Position numbers and translations under genes: made by a program. Of a stretch of 64,000 nucleotides of DNA, positions 55,616 to 64,000 are shown piece by piece; within the stretch, counting starts at the first letter, position 1, and every line of letters begins with the position of its first letter. Under the pieces are notes generated by a model that saw nothing but the letters and a program-made list of their open reading frames with translations, ran no database searches and had not been told where the DNA came from. The stretch is from Ferrimonas kyonanensis DSM 18153 (GTDB lineage Bacteria > Pseudomonadota > Gammaproteobacteria > Enterobacterales > Shewanellaceae), in contig NZ_AUDJ01000011.1 in assembly GCF_000425405.1 (NCBI RefSeq), forward strand, positions 182,470-246,469, written 5' to 3'.

Positions 55616-56116
55616 TTAGCTCAGAGGGTCACAGTCCAACCACTTGTACATCACCAGGGCATCGACGTACCCCTGAGTGGGGTGGCAAAACGCCATCGGC
55701 AGTCGGCCGACGGTCTGAAAATCCAGCTTGCTCCACAGCTTCACCACCGTGGTGTTGGTCACCGCCACGAAATTAAACTGCATCGCCCGGTAGCCCAGCG
55801 ACACCGCCAGTCGCTGCGAATGGCGACAGAGATCTGACGCCAACCCCTTACCACGGGCGGCTGGCGCCACCATGTAGCCACAGTTGCAGACGTGATTGCC
55901 CGGTCCGGCCTGGTTGGTTTTCAAGTAGTAGGTGCCCAGCACCTCCCCTTCCCGCTCCGCCACGTAGGTGACCCTGGGGCCACGCATCCACAGGTCGTAA
56001 GCCTGGTCGCGACTGATGTCCCGATCGTAGCCATAGGTTTCCCCGGCAACGGCGATGGGTTGAAAGATGGCCCAGATGGCCTCGAAATCCGCATCGGTGG
56101 CGGGACGGATCTGCAT
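55616..56116 (-). CDS. GNAT-family N-acetyltransferase
   Basis: A 166-aa acetyltransferase fold: start MQIRPATDADFEAIWAIFQPI, then the acetyl-CoA motif A around CNCGYMVAPAARGKGLASDLCRHS, and a motif B VAVTNTTVVKLWSKLDFQTVGRLP. The substrate (peptide, amino acid or small molecule) is unknown. It shares a bidirectional terminator with the beta-helix gene. Confidence 0.88.
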   Translation of the reverse strand: MQIRPATDADFEAIWAIFQPIAVAGETYGYDRDISRDQAYDLWMRGPRVTYVAEREGEVLGTYYLKTNQAGPGNHVCNCGYMVAPAARGKGLASDLCRHSQRLAVSLGYRAMQFNFVAVTNTTVVKLWSKLDFQTVGRLPMAFCHPTQGYVDALVMYKWLDCDPLS

Positions 56117-56245
56117 AGTGGTGCTCCTGGAGCAGGAAAACGAAGCGGCATTGAGGCCAAGGCGGACTCAGGCGCCGGCTTAATGCCGTAACGGCCATTA
56201 TCTCACTCAACGGCGCCGCCGTCATGGATTGCATGGGGGATTGAT

Positions 56246-56269
56246 AAAAAAAGGGGCCAACTGGCCCCT
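56246..56269 (-). terminator. Terminator of guaA
   Basis: AGGGGCC / GGCCCCT stem with a four-base loop; on the minus strand it runs into seven T, 20 bp after guaA. Confidence 0.85.
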
Positions 56270-56288
56270 CTTGTCTACCTCTGCGGGA

Positions 56289-57863
56289 TCATTCCCACTC
56301 GATGGTGGCCGGCGGCTTACCGGAGATGTCGTACACCACTCGAGAGATGCCGTCGATCTCGTTGATGATGCGGTTGGACACCCGACCGAGGAAGTCGTAC
56401 GGCAAGTGGGCCCAGTGGGCGGTCATAAAGTCGATGGTCTCCACCGCACGCAGGCTCACCACCCAGTCGTACTTGCGGCCATCGCCCATGACGCCCACAG
56501 ATTTCACCGGCAGGAACACGGTAAAGGCCTGAGACACCTTGTTGTACAGGTCCGCCTTGTGCAACTCGTCGATGAAGATGGCATCGGCGCGGCGCAGCAG
56601 ATCGCAGTACTCTTTCTTGACCTCGCCCAGTACCCGCACGCCCAGGCCCGGCCCAGGGAAGGGGTGACGGTACAGCATGTCGTACGGCAGGCCCAGCTCC
56701 AGGCCGATCTTGCGAACTTCATCTTTGAACAGTTCGGTCAGCGGCTCCACCAGTCCCAGTTCCATGTCTTCCGGCAGACCGCCGACGTTGTGGTGAGACT
56801 TGATCACGTGAGCCTTACCGGTGGCGGCACCGGCGGACTCGATCACGTCCGGGTAGATGGTGCCCTGTGCCAACCATTTCACATCCTGAATGCGCGAAGC
56901 CTGCTCATCGAACACCTCGATGAAGGTGTGGCCGATGGCCTTACGCTTCACTTCCGGATCGTCGATCCCTTCCAGGGCCGCCAGGAAGCGCTGCTCGGCA
57001 TCGACACGAACGATGTTGAGGCCGAAGTGATCGCCAAACATCTCCATCACCTGGTCGCCCTCGTCCAGGCGCAGCAGACCGTTATCCACAAACACGCAGG
57101 TCAACTGGCTGCCGATGGCACGGTGCAGCAGCATCGCCACCACCGAGGAATCGACGCCACCGGACAGGCCCAGAATCACCTTGTCGGAGCCCACCTTGGC
57201 TTTGATGCGCTCGATGGCATCTTCGATGATGGTGGCGGAAGTCCAGCGAGTGTCGCAGCCACAGATGCCGGTGACGAAGTGCTCGATCATCCGTTTGCCC
57301 TGGCGGGTGTGGGTCACCTCAGGGTGGAACTGCACACCATAGAACTGGCGGCTCTCGTCGGCCATGGCCGCGAACGGACAGGTGTCGGTCTCGGCGGACT
57401 TAACGAAGCCCTCTGGAATGGCGGTAACCTTATCGCCGTGGCTCATCCACACGTCCAGCAGTGGTTTGCCGTCGTCGGTCAGGGCATCCTCGATTTTGTC
57501 GAACAGCGGGTTGCTGTCCACCACTCGAACCTGGGCGTAGCCAAATTCACGCTTATCGGAGCAAGAGACCTTGCCGCCCAGCTGTTCGGACATGGTTTGC
57601 ATGCCGTAGCACACACCCAGCACCGGCACGCCGGCCTGGAACACGTACTCAGGGGCCCGTGGCGAGTTGGCTTCGGCCACACTTTCCGGACCGCCGGAGA
57701 GGATGATGCCGTTGGGGTTAAAGTCGCGAATCTTCTCTTCGCTGACGTCCCAGCCCCACAGTTCACAGTACACGCCGATCTCACGAATGCGGCGGGCAAT
57801 CAGTTGGGTGTACTGAGAACCGAAGTCCAGAATAAGGATACGATGGTCGTGGATGTTGCTCAT
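56289..57863 (-). CDS. guaA: GMP synthase (glutamine-hydrolysing)
   Basis: A 524-aa enzyme: N-terminal class I glutaminase with the nucleophile Cys in GVCYGMQTM near residue 84 and His-Glu in QFHPEVTHT, then an ATP-pyrophosphatase with the PP-loop LSGGVDSSV near residue 233 and a C-terminal dimerisation domain ending [17 protein letters not shown]. It converts XMP to GMP. It lies 79 bp after guaB with a terminator-like hairpin between. Confidence 0.98.
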   Translation of the reverse strand: MSNIHDHRILILDFGSQYTQLIARRIREIGVYCELWGWDVSEEKIRDFNPNGIILSGGPESVAEANSPRAPEYVFQAGVPVLGVCYGMQTMSEQLGGKVSCSDKREFGYAQVRVVDSNPLFDKIEDALTDDGKPLLDVWMSHGDKVTAIPEGFVKSAETDTCPFAAMADESRQFYGVQFHPEVTHTRQGKRMIEHFVTGICGCDTRWTSATIIEDAIERIKAKVGSDKVILGLSGGVDSSVVAMLLHRAIGSQLTCVFVDNGLLRLDEGDQVMEMFGDHFGLNIVRVDAEQRFLAALEGIDDPEVKRKAIGHTFIEVFDEQASRIQDVKWLAQGTIYPDVIESAGAATGKAHVIKSHHNVGGLPEDMELGLVEPLTELFKDEVRKIGLELGLPYDMLYRHPFPGPGLGVRVLGEVKKEYCDLLRRADAIFIDELHKADLYNKVSQAFTVFLPVKSVGVMGDGRKYDWVVSLRAVETIDFMTAHWAHLPYDFLGRVSNRIINEIDGISRVVYDISGKPPATIEWE

Positions 57864-57910
57864 CTTAGGTCAATCTCATTGTTGTATAGGGTAGGCCACG
57901 GAAACGCTGC

Positions 57911-57937
57911 AAAAAGGGCAGACCTCAGTCTGCCCTT
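57911..57937 (-). terminator. Hairpin between guaB and guaA
   Basis: A perfect 10-bp stem AAGGGCAGAC / GTCTGCCCTT with a CTCA loop, followed on the minus strand by five T. It looks like a true terminator within the gua pair, so guaA expression would need read-through or its own promoter. Confidence 0.8.
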
Positions 57938-57942
57938 CGGGA

Positions 57943-59415
<1,473 letters not shown>

Positions 59416-59456
59416 TCACCGGTAGGGTTTTTGTGGGTGTAAAATATTGCCGGGGA

Positions 59457-59485
59457 ATTATAGGGATCAAGGCTTGCCTCTGCAA
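59457..59485 (-). promoter_or_regulatory. Sigma70 promoter of guaB
   Basis: On the minus strand TTGCAG, 17 bp, TATAAT, then a GC-rich discriminator (CCCCGGC). Such a discriminator is typical of promoters under stringent control by ppGpp. This is inferred from sequence only. Confidence 0.75.
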
Positions 59486-59502
59486 TCATTTATTGATATT
59501 AA

Positions 59503-60870
59503 TTGTCGATCCAACTATTTAACACCGGGCCAACAGTGGCAAATCAAGTCCTTACCGTCTCCGCTCTGAACCGCCAACTGAAAGCCGCCGTCGAACAGCA
59601 ATGGAACCGAATCTGGCTCTCCGGCGAGATCTCCAACCTGGCGACGCCCTCTTCCGGCCACTGGTATTTCACCCTCAAAGACGATCGCAGTCAGCTGCGC
59701 TGTGCCATGTTCCGTGGCCGCAATAACCGGGTAACCTTCCGGCCAGAAAACGGCATGCAGGTGCTGGTGCGCGCCAGCGTCACCCTGTACGAGCCCCGAG
59801 GCGATCTGCAGCTGCTGGTGGACGCCATGCAGCCCGCCGGCGACGGCCTGCTCAAGCAACAGTTCGAGCAACTGAAAATGCGCCTGGCCGCCGAAGGCCT
59901 GTTTGCCTCCAGCGCCAAGCAGCCGATACCGGATCCCATCGAACGGCTCGGCATCATCACCAGCCCCAGCGGCGCCGCCATTCACGACGTGCTGACGGTG
60001 CTCAAGCGACGCAACCCGTCGCTGCAGGTGATCCTCTACCCCAGTCTGGTGCAGGGGGCCGAGGCCAGCGCCAGCCTGTGCCGAGCCATTGAAACCGCCA
60101 ACCAGCGAGACGAAGTCGACTGCCTGCTGCTGACCCGCGGCGGCGGTTCCCTGGAGGATTTGTGGTGTTTCAACGAAGAGGCGGTGGCCAGAGCCATCTT
60201 TGACTCCTACCTGCCGGTGGTCAGCGCCGTCGGCCACGAAGTGGACATCAGCATCGCCGATTTCGTGGCAGATCTGCGGGCGCCGACGCCATCGGCGGCG
60301 GCCGAACTGCTCAGCGGTGACAACCAACATCAGTTTAAGGAGCTGGCCAACCTGCGGGCCCGGCTGCAACGAGCCACCAGTCAGCAGCTGCAGGGGCAAG
60401 GCAACCGGCTGGCGCTGCTGGAATCGCGGCTGCATGCCAGCCACCCGCAGCGGCAACTGGACACCCTCAACCAGCGATTGGATGAGGTCCAGCTCAGGTT
60501 GCATCACCAGATGGAGCGACGCCTGACCCAGGGACACCAGAGCCTGGCTCAGCTGCAGACCCGGCTTCAAAGCTGGCAGCCACAGCGGCAACTGCAGCAG
60601 CGGCGCCAGACCGTCAGCGCGCTGCAACAACGACTGAGCCAAGGCATGAGCCATCTGCAGCAGCAAAAGCAGCAGCAACTGGCCGGGCAGGCGCAAGCGC
60701 TCAACGCCATCAGCCCATTGGCCGTTCTGGGCCGGGGCTACAGCATCCTGCAAAACGCCGAGGGGGTGGCCCTGACCTCTGCCGAGCAGACTCAGGTCGG
60801 AGAGCAGTTGAAGGCGCGTCTCAATCAGGGTCAGCTGACCCTCGAGGTAACCGCACTAGACAGCGATTAA
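59503..60870 (+). CDS. xseA: Exodeoxyribonuclease VII large subunit
   Basis: A 455-aa nuclease subunit, the usual family length. The OB domain ([36 protein letters not shown] at about residues 39-73) is followed by the catalytic core ([77 protein letters not shown]) and a long Gln-rich coiled coil. With XseB it degrades single-stranded DNA to oligonucleotides. The start is uncertain: TTG at 59503 has no clear ribosome-binding site, and GTG at 59536 is an alternative giving 444 aa. Divergent from guaB. Confidence 0.95.
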   Translation: MSIQLFNTGPTVANQVLTVSALNRQLKAAVEQQWNRIWLSGEISNLATPSSGHWYFTLKDDRSQLRCAMFRGRNNRVTFRPENGMQVLVRASVTLYEPRGDLQLLVDAMQPAGDGLLKQQFEQLKMRLAAEGLFASSAKQPIPDPIERLGIITSPSGAAIHDVLTVLKRRNPSLQVILYPSLVQGAEASASLCRAIETANQRDEVDCLLLTRGGGSLEDLWCFNEEAVARAIFDSYLPVVSAVGHEVDISIADFVADLRAPTPSAAAELLSGDNQHQFKELANLRARLQRATSQQLQGQGNRLALLESRLHASHPQRQLDTLNQRLDEVQLRLHHQMERRLTQGHQSLAQLQTRLQSWQPQRQLQQRRQTVSALQQRLSQGMSHLQQQKQQQLAGQAQALNAISPLAVLGRGYSILQNAEGVALTSAEQTQVGEQLKARLNQGQLTLEVTALDSD

Positions 60871-61437
60871 GCCTTAAAGCCTCCAACCTCTATCGCCCCC
60901 GCAAACGCGGGGGCCCCGTGTCCTCGACTTTTTCGGCGCCTACCCCACCAGTCACCAATCACCAATCACCCCATCCCCCTTTATCTGACACCACGATAAG
61001 TGTAGGATTTTCTTCAATTGAATCCGTTAGTTATTGATTTGGGGTGGCACATCACGGCGGAGCTCGGCCAAAATACGTCGTCTCGAATATGGTTACGGTT
61101 ACAATTCAATCTCTTATGGGTTTGTGATTACTAACCCCGACTGCCATTCGCGCCATTCTGTGGCCCAGCGGCGCCATCGAGTATGAGCGGTAACTGCCAC
61201 TCTATCGCAGGCTAAGGCGCAGGGTTTGCGGGGACCGGTGCCTGACTTAAGACCACAAAAAACCAGTAACTCTTCACTTCGACACCGGATCAAACACAGC
61301 CAGGAGGCGGCGCCGCTTTTGGGCAGGCGGAATCCGCCTTACGTGTCTGAGGGCCTTGGTTAAATAGCCCACTTCTTGGCGCTATTATGTTGAAAAATAT
61401 GTCCTTTAGATTCAGAGCGGGAAACCTAGCTCCGACA
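60871..61437. other. Intergenic region with a GC hairpin
   Basis: About 570 bp with no gene found. A strong hairpin GCCCCCGC / GCGGGGGC (60895-60914) lies 25 bp after xseA but has no T run, so it is at best a weak terminator. Short CACCAAT repeats lie near 60952. Base composition falls gradually toward the cassette array. Confidence 0.4.
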
Positions 61438-61474
61438 GATAGGCGGCAAGGTTTTGTGGATTGATAGGCGGCAA
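61438..61474. repeat. Direct repeat GATAGGCGGCAA at the left end of the cassette array
   Basis: Two identical 12-bp copies (61438-61449 and 61463-61474), 25 bp apart start to start, sit just before the first cassette gene. The second is followed by a short hairpin (GGCGGCAAACCGCC). They may belong to an attI-like site or a diverged attC; this is speculative. Confidence 0.4.
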
Positions 61475-61495
61475 ACCGCCGCATAATAAGCTGTT

Positions 61496-62071
61496 ATGTT
61501 TTTATGGTGGTTCGGAGGATATTTGATAAGGTTAGTTATTATTCTTGTTGTATTGTTCATTCCGTTAGATATACATTCTATGGAGGTTGATTTAACGGAT
61601 ATTGCTAGTCAAATCGGTGCAGATGTAAACGCATTAAAGAAAGTTGAAAAAGCATCACAAATTAGATTGGATAGAATGTGCTTGCAGCATGGCTGCTCTG
61701 AACTAAATCCTGTGATCAACTCATGTAGTATAAATCCCTTACCGAACACTTGCGTGATATTAGCTTTTTATAAGCAAGCAATGATTCTAGAACTCTGTGA
61801 AAATGATTTATATTGTATGAAGGCGCATCGTGAAAATGAGCTTAAATTTATTTCCTTTTACGAAGACAAAGCTGCAGATCCGGGTATCGGAAGAACTGCT
61901 GTCAACATCTGCTCTCCTTTGCACAGATTCCATTCTCAAAATGAGTTGATACAAGAGATTGAAGCCGAGTTGGGTATTGTTCAGGTTTTCATAGAATTTT
62001 TTGACTTCACTTCATACTTTGAATGTATATCTGACACATACAAAAGACTATCTATATCTGCTTCAAACTAA
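61496..62071 (+). CDS. Cassette gene 1: Cys-rich exported or anchored protein, unknown
   Basis: A 191-aa protein with an N-terminal hydrophobic segment (about residues 8-26, IRLVIILVVLFIPL). The rest is soluble with about nine Cys in the order ...MCLQHGC...NSCS...NTC...ELCENDLYC...NIC...FEC, a likely disulfide-bonded fold outside the cytoplasm. The ATG immediately follows GTT (GTTATG), typical of integron cassette genes. Base composition is AT-rich, unlike the backbone. Family not recognised. Followed by an attC-like repeat at 62083. Confidence 0.6.
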   Translation: MFLWWFGGYLIRLVIILVVLFIPLDIHSMEVDLTDIASQIGADVNALKKVEKASQIRLDRMCLQHGCSELNPVINSCSINPLPNTCVILAFYKQAMILELCENDLYCMKAHRENELKFISFYEDKAADPGIGRTAVNICSPLHRFHSQNELIQEIEAELGIVQVFIEFFDFTSYFECISDTYKRLSISASN

Positions 62072-62082
62072 TGTGACAAAAC

Positions 62083-62178
62083 ATAACAAGGCACTGCAGG
62101 CGGATTTCAACCAACCCGGTTTCACTCGTGCCTCGCGGAGTATGTCCGGGCAAGTTGCTCCCGCTGAGTGGAGCGTTA
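62083..62178. repeat. attC-like integron recombination site 1
   Basis: A 96-bp element beginning ATAACAAGGCACTG and ending GAGTGGAGCGTTA. Complementary parts of its two ends (CCGGG, GTTG and CCGC with partners) form an imperfect hairpin. It differs from the second copy at six positions. Ends TAAC / GTTA are the usual attC consensus. Confidence 0.8.
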
Positions 62179-62196
62179 TAGTTTCAGGAGAGTACA

Positions 62197-62661
62197 GTGA
62201 GTGATCTCGACAAAATATTGTTAACTACAGTTCTGACTATTTTTGGTGGTCTGATGATACATGTGCTCTCTCAAATGTTTATTAAGATGTTTTTAGAGCC
62301 TTGCATTGAATATAAGAAAATCAGATCAGATGTGATTTCGCACATGTCATTCTATTCAAACATGTTCGATTCAAAACTGAGGGCTGATGATTCTGATGAT
62401 TACAGAGAAAGATATTATAAAGCTCAAGATGATATTCGATTGTCCATGGCTAAGTATAGAGCATCATATAACTCAATAACACCACTAATATTAGCTAGGT
62501 TGCTCCGTATTGTTCCAAGTTTCAGTGACTTTGAAAGTATCAGCAAAAATCTTTTAACATTGTCGTTCTTGGGTTCAATAAAACATGACGAATCTGGATA
62601 TAATGAACAGTACAATTTAGCGAAAGAGACACTAAAACTACTTCAGGTCAAAGGGTATTGA
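62197..62661 (+). CDS. Cassette gene 2: single-span membrane protein, unknown
   Basis: A 154-aa protein starting at GTG, preceded by AGGAGA at five bases, 18 bp after the attC site. A hydrophobic segment (about residues 7-27, ILLTTVLTIFGGLMIHVLS) anchors it, with the rest charged and helical in the cytoplasm. AT-rich. Family not recognised. Such genes in cassette arrays often encode toxins, antitoxins or phage-defence functions; nothing specific is evident. Confidence 0.55.
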   Translation: MSDLDKILLTTVLTIFGGLMIHVLSQMFIKMFLEPCIEYKKIRSDVISHMSFYSNMFDSKLRADDSDDYRERYYKAQDDIRLSMAKYRASYNSITPLILARLLRIVPSFSDFESISKNLLTLSFLGSIKHDESGYNEQYNLAKETLKLLQVKGY

Positions 62662-62665
62662 AACT

Positions 62666-62761
62666 ATAACAAGGCACTGTAGGCGGATTTCAGCCAGCCC
62701 GGTTTCGCTCGTGCCTCGCGGAGTATAACCGGGCAAGTTGCTCCCGCTGAGTGGAGCGTTA
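62666..62761. repeat. attC-like integron recombination site 2
   Basis: A second 96-bp copy of the repeat, identical to the first at 90 of 96 positions by my count, with the same TAAC/GTTA ends, five bases after the gene 2 stop codon. Confidence 0.8.
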
Positions 62762-62792
62762 GTTGTCATTGAATCATGCATGGAGACTTAAG

Positions 62793-63212
62793 ATGAAAAT
62801 TATTCAGTTTAGCGGACAGTATGGAGGAGGTGGAAACACAGAAATTCCGAAACTCCAACGACGTTTGAATGCTATTTTTTTCGCGGATTCGAATGTTCAA
62901 TTTTCGCTGGGTCCAATTGAATATTTCTCAATTGTATTTCGGGTTAGTGGCCCAGTAAGAGATTTCGGATATGAGGGGCCAGAACGCTTAAAAAAAGTTC
63001 GAGGGAAAAATATCATAACGATTGATTTTTCAATTCCGGAAACTCGTTGGAAGACGTTGTCAGGTATTAGGTTAAGAAAGTATTTGGCTGAAGGAATCGA
63101 GGAGTGCTTCATTCAATTATTGACTAGAGCAGAAAAACAATACGACTTAAATACAAGTGAGTTTGAAAAGCCATTTCGTCAGGGTTTAACTGAGTTTTTG
63201 AATGAATCGTAG
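62793..63212 (+). CDS. Cassette gene 3: small soluble protein, unknown
   Basis: A 139-aa protein beginning MKIIQFSGQYGGGGNTEIPK; GGAGA lies six bases upstream of the ATG (an in-frame alternative at 62763 is rejected). The rest is a mixed alpha/beta domain with FSIVFRVSGPVRDFGYEGPERLKKV. The style recalls immunity-protein families of polymorphic toxin systems, but no firm match is made. No attC follows; instead AT-rich repeats start ~30 bp later, so the downstream end of the cassette seems to have been lost or interrupted. Confidence 0.55.
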   Translation: MKIIQFSGQYGGGGNTEIPKLQRRLNAIFFADSNVQFSLGPIEYFSIVFRVSGPVRDFGYEGPERLKKVRGKNIITIDFSIPETRWKTLSGIRLRKYLAEGIEECFIQLLTRAEKQYDLNTSEFEKPFRQGLTEFLNES

Positions 63213-63244
63213 ACATGTAAAAAGACAACTAAAATAAAATGAAA

Positions 63245-63334
63245 AAAATAAAATAGACACTAAAAAAATAAAATAGACACCCATTTTAAAATCCCTCACA
63301 AAATAAAATAGACACCCATTTTAAAATCCCTCAC
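63245..63334. repeat. Tandem REP-like repeat
   Basis: Two identical 35-bp units (63265-63299 and 63300-63334) that start AAAATAAAATAGACAC and contain CCCATTTTAAAATCCCTCAC, preceded by a 16-bp partial unit (63245-63260). Their proximity to a REP-associated transposase gene suggests a related mobile-element family. Confidence 0.75.
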
Positions 63335-63364
63335 TAAGCGCCAGTGCCTGCAGCCCTCGCTTAG
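63334..63364. repeat. Inverted repeat CTAAGCG / CGCTTAG
   Basis: A 7-bp perfect inverted repeat flanking 17 bp, immediately after the tandem repeat. Possibly a structured end of the element. CTAAGCG also occurs in reverse orientation (CGCTTAG at 63526-63532) near the transposase end. Confidence 0.35.
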
Positions 63365-63508
63365 TCAATGAGACCTCGATGAAATCCAGTACCAATTCCC
63401 CAAAAGGCGGGTCTTGGAGCATTCAATAAAAAAATTCCCAAAAAGCGGACAGCAGTGAGCTTCTTGGAGGGCAAGATTCGTTAAATGAGATAGTGGAGTG
63501 CGTACCGA

Positions 63509-64000
63509 CTAAGCACCAAGCAAACGCTTAGCGTTTCCTGAGCCTCGAATTCGGTGCATACCATCGGTTTGACGGCAGTCCTGCAGGCTGTGCAGTCGTC
63601 CTGCCAGATGACAGAATTGGAACTCAAAACCCTCTGTGAGCTCCATCCAGCTGTCTAAATCAATATCGAGCCGTTGCAGTAATGTGCCGCAGGTGGATGG
63701 GATGGCCCCGGTTTTGTCGCCCCTGATGGCACGACCGGTAAACCCCACCAGTTCCAGATAATCATTGAGATGACACGGCAATGCATGCAGGCCCAAACTG
63801 TTGGTATCAAAAGGTTTTAGCGGCTCTGGTTGTTTGCCGTGAAGGGCGGCGCGGATGCGCATTTGAATGCTGGTAAAGTCCGATTGCTCCGGGGTCTTGG
63901 CGATGCCTGCCCGAATAGGGTTGAGGTCAACGTAAGCCATACACGCCAGCAGAGCCTGCTCATCGAGCAACGCCTGAGATTTGAAACGGCCCTCCCAGAA
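63509..64000 (-). CDS. REP-associated (IS200-like, Y1) transposase, C-terminal part
   Basis: The frame is open to the window edge, so the N-terminal catalytic part (HUH and Tyr motifs) lies outside. The visible 163 residues start within FWEGRFKSQALLDEQALLACM, then AYVDLNPIRAGIAKTPEQS, the conserved mid-to-late part of RAYT proteins, and end with a helical region (SGNAKRLLGA). RAYTs mobilise REP palindromes. It lies downstream of the tandem repeats and may account for them. An internal ATG at 63970 is not the true start. Confidence 0.8.
   Translation of the reverse strand, partial: FWEGRFKSQALLDEQALLACMAYVDLNPIRAGIAKTPEQSDFTSIQMRIRAALHGKQPEPLKPFDTNSLGLHALPCHLNDYLELVGFTGRAIRGDKTGAIPSTCGTLLQRLDIDLDSWMELTEGFEFQFCHLAGRLHSLQDCRQTDGMHRIRGSGNAKRLLGA

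Noticed and set aside
60895..60914. GC hairpin after xseA as a strong terminator
   Set aside because: No T run follows on either strand, so only a structural role is supported.
62083..62761. 96-bp repeats considered as REP or IS ends
   Set aside because: They sit between single AT-rich genes, have TAAC/GTTA ends and are not inverted, so attC is the better explanation.

Overview
The window is from a facultatively anaerobic, respiration-versatile gammaproteobacterium of the Shewanella/Ferrimonas type (order Alteromonadales). The evidence is the combination of a periplasmic tetraheme flavocytochrome c fumarate reductase, a hya-type [NiFe] hydrogenase with hyp genes, hcp-hcr, cydABX, LutABC lactate oxidation genes, a rhombotarget lipoprotein with a GlyGly-type C-terminus, and the enterobacterial-type order purL / mltF / tadA. 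The backbone is GC-rich (high fifties by eye), which produces long antisense ORFs. The last ~2.5 kb is AT-rich and clearly foreign in style.

Layout. 1-8.2 kb: end of a rhombotarget lipoprotein, a Cys-rich ArsP-type permease divergent from an SLC13 transporter, a LysR regulator, fumarate reductase divergent from a porin, and two small conserved genes. 8.2-13.4 kb: a TetR regulator divergent from an RND efflux adaptor-pump pair, with a perfect 11-bp operator between them. 13.5-17.3 kb: a His-rich small periplasmic protein divergent from an NtrC-type two-component system, with two sigma54-like promoters placed symmetrically about a double palindrome (ZraP/ZraSR-like logic). 17.3-24 kb: a small lipoprotein, a Cache chemoreceptor, cydABX (including a 39-aa CydX) and a promoter-sORF-terminator unit. 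24-33 kb: purL, mltF, a 46-codon basic sORF, tadA, a VOC protein and an ABC-2 exporter. 33-36 kb: lutABC. 36.4-39.2 kb: hcp and hcr with FNR- and NsrR-like sites. 39.3-40.6 kb: a long intergenic region with tandem repeats. 40.7-51.3 kb: the hydrogenase locus hyaABCD, a HypF-like paralog, then hypF, hypC, hypD and hypE. 51.4-60.9 kb: LysR/TSUP pair, a PhnA-domain protein, a beta-helix lipoprotein, GNAT, guaB-guaA and xseA. 61.4-64 kb: three gene cassettes separated by 96-bp attC-like repeats (no integrase in view), then a REP-like tandem repeat and a partial REP-associated transposase.

How the parts fit. Much of the window serves low-oxygen energy metabolism: H2 oxidation (hya/hyp), lactate oxidation (lut), fumarate reduction (fccA), high-affinity oxygen reduction (cyd) and detoxification of reactive nitrogen (hcp-hcr). 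FNR- or CRP-like boxes occur upstream of most of these units. The most unusual items are the degenerate HypF paralog inside the hydrogenase operon together with the absence of hypA/hypB, the symmetric sigma54 regulatory region, two unrecognised sORF genes, and the cassette array. All functional statements rest on motif recognition by eye; no database search was run.
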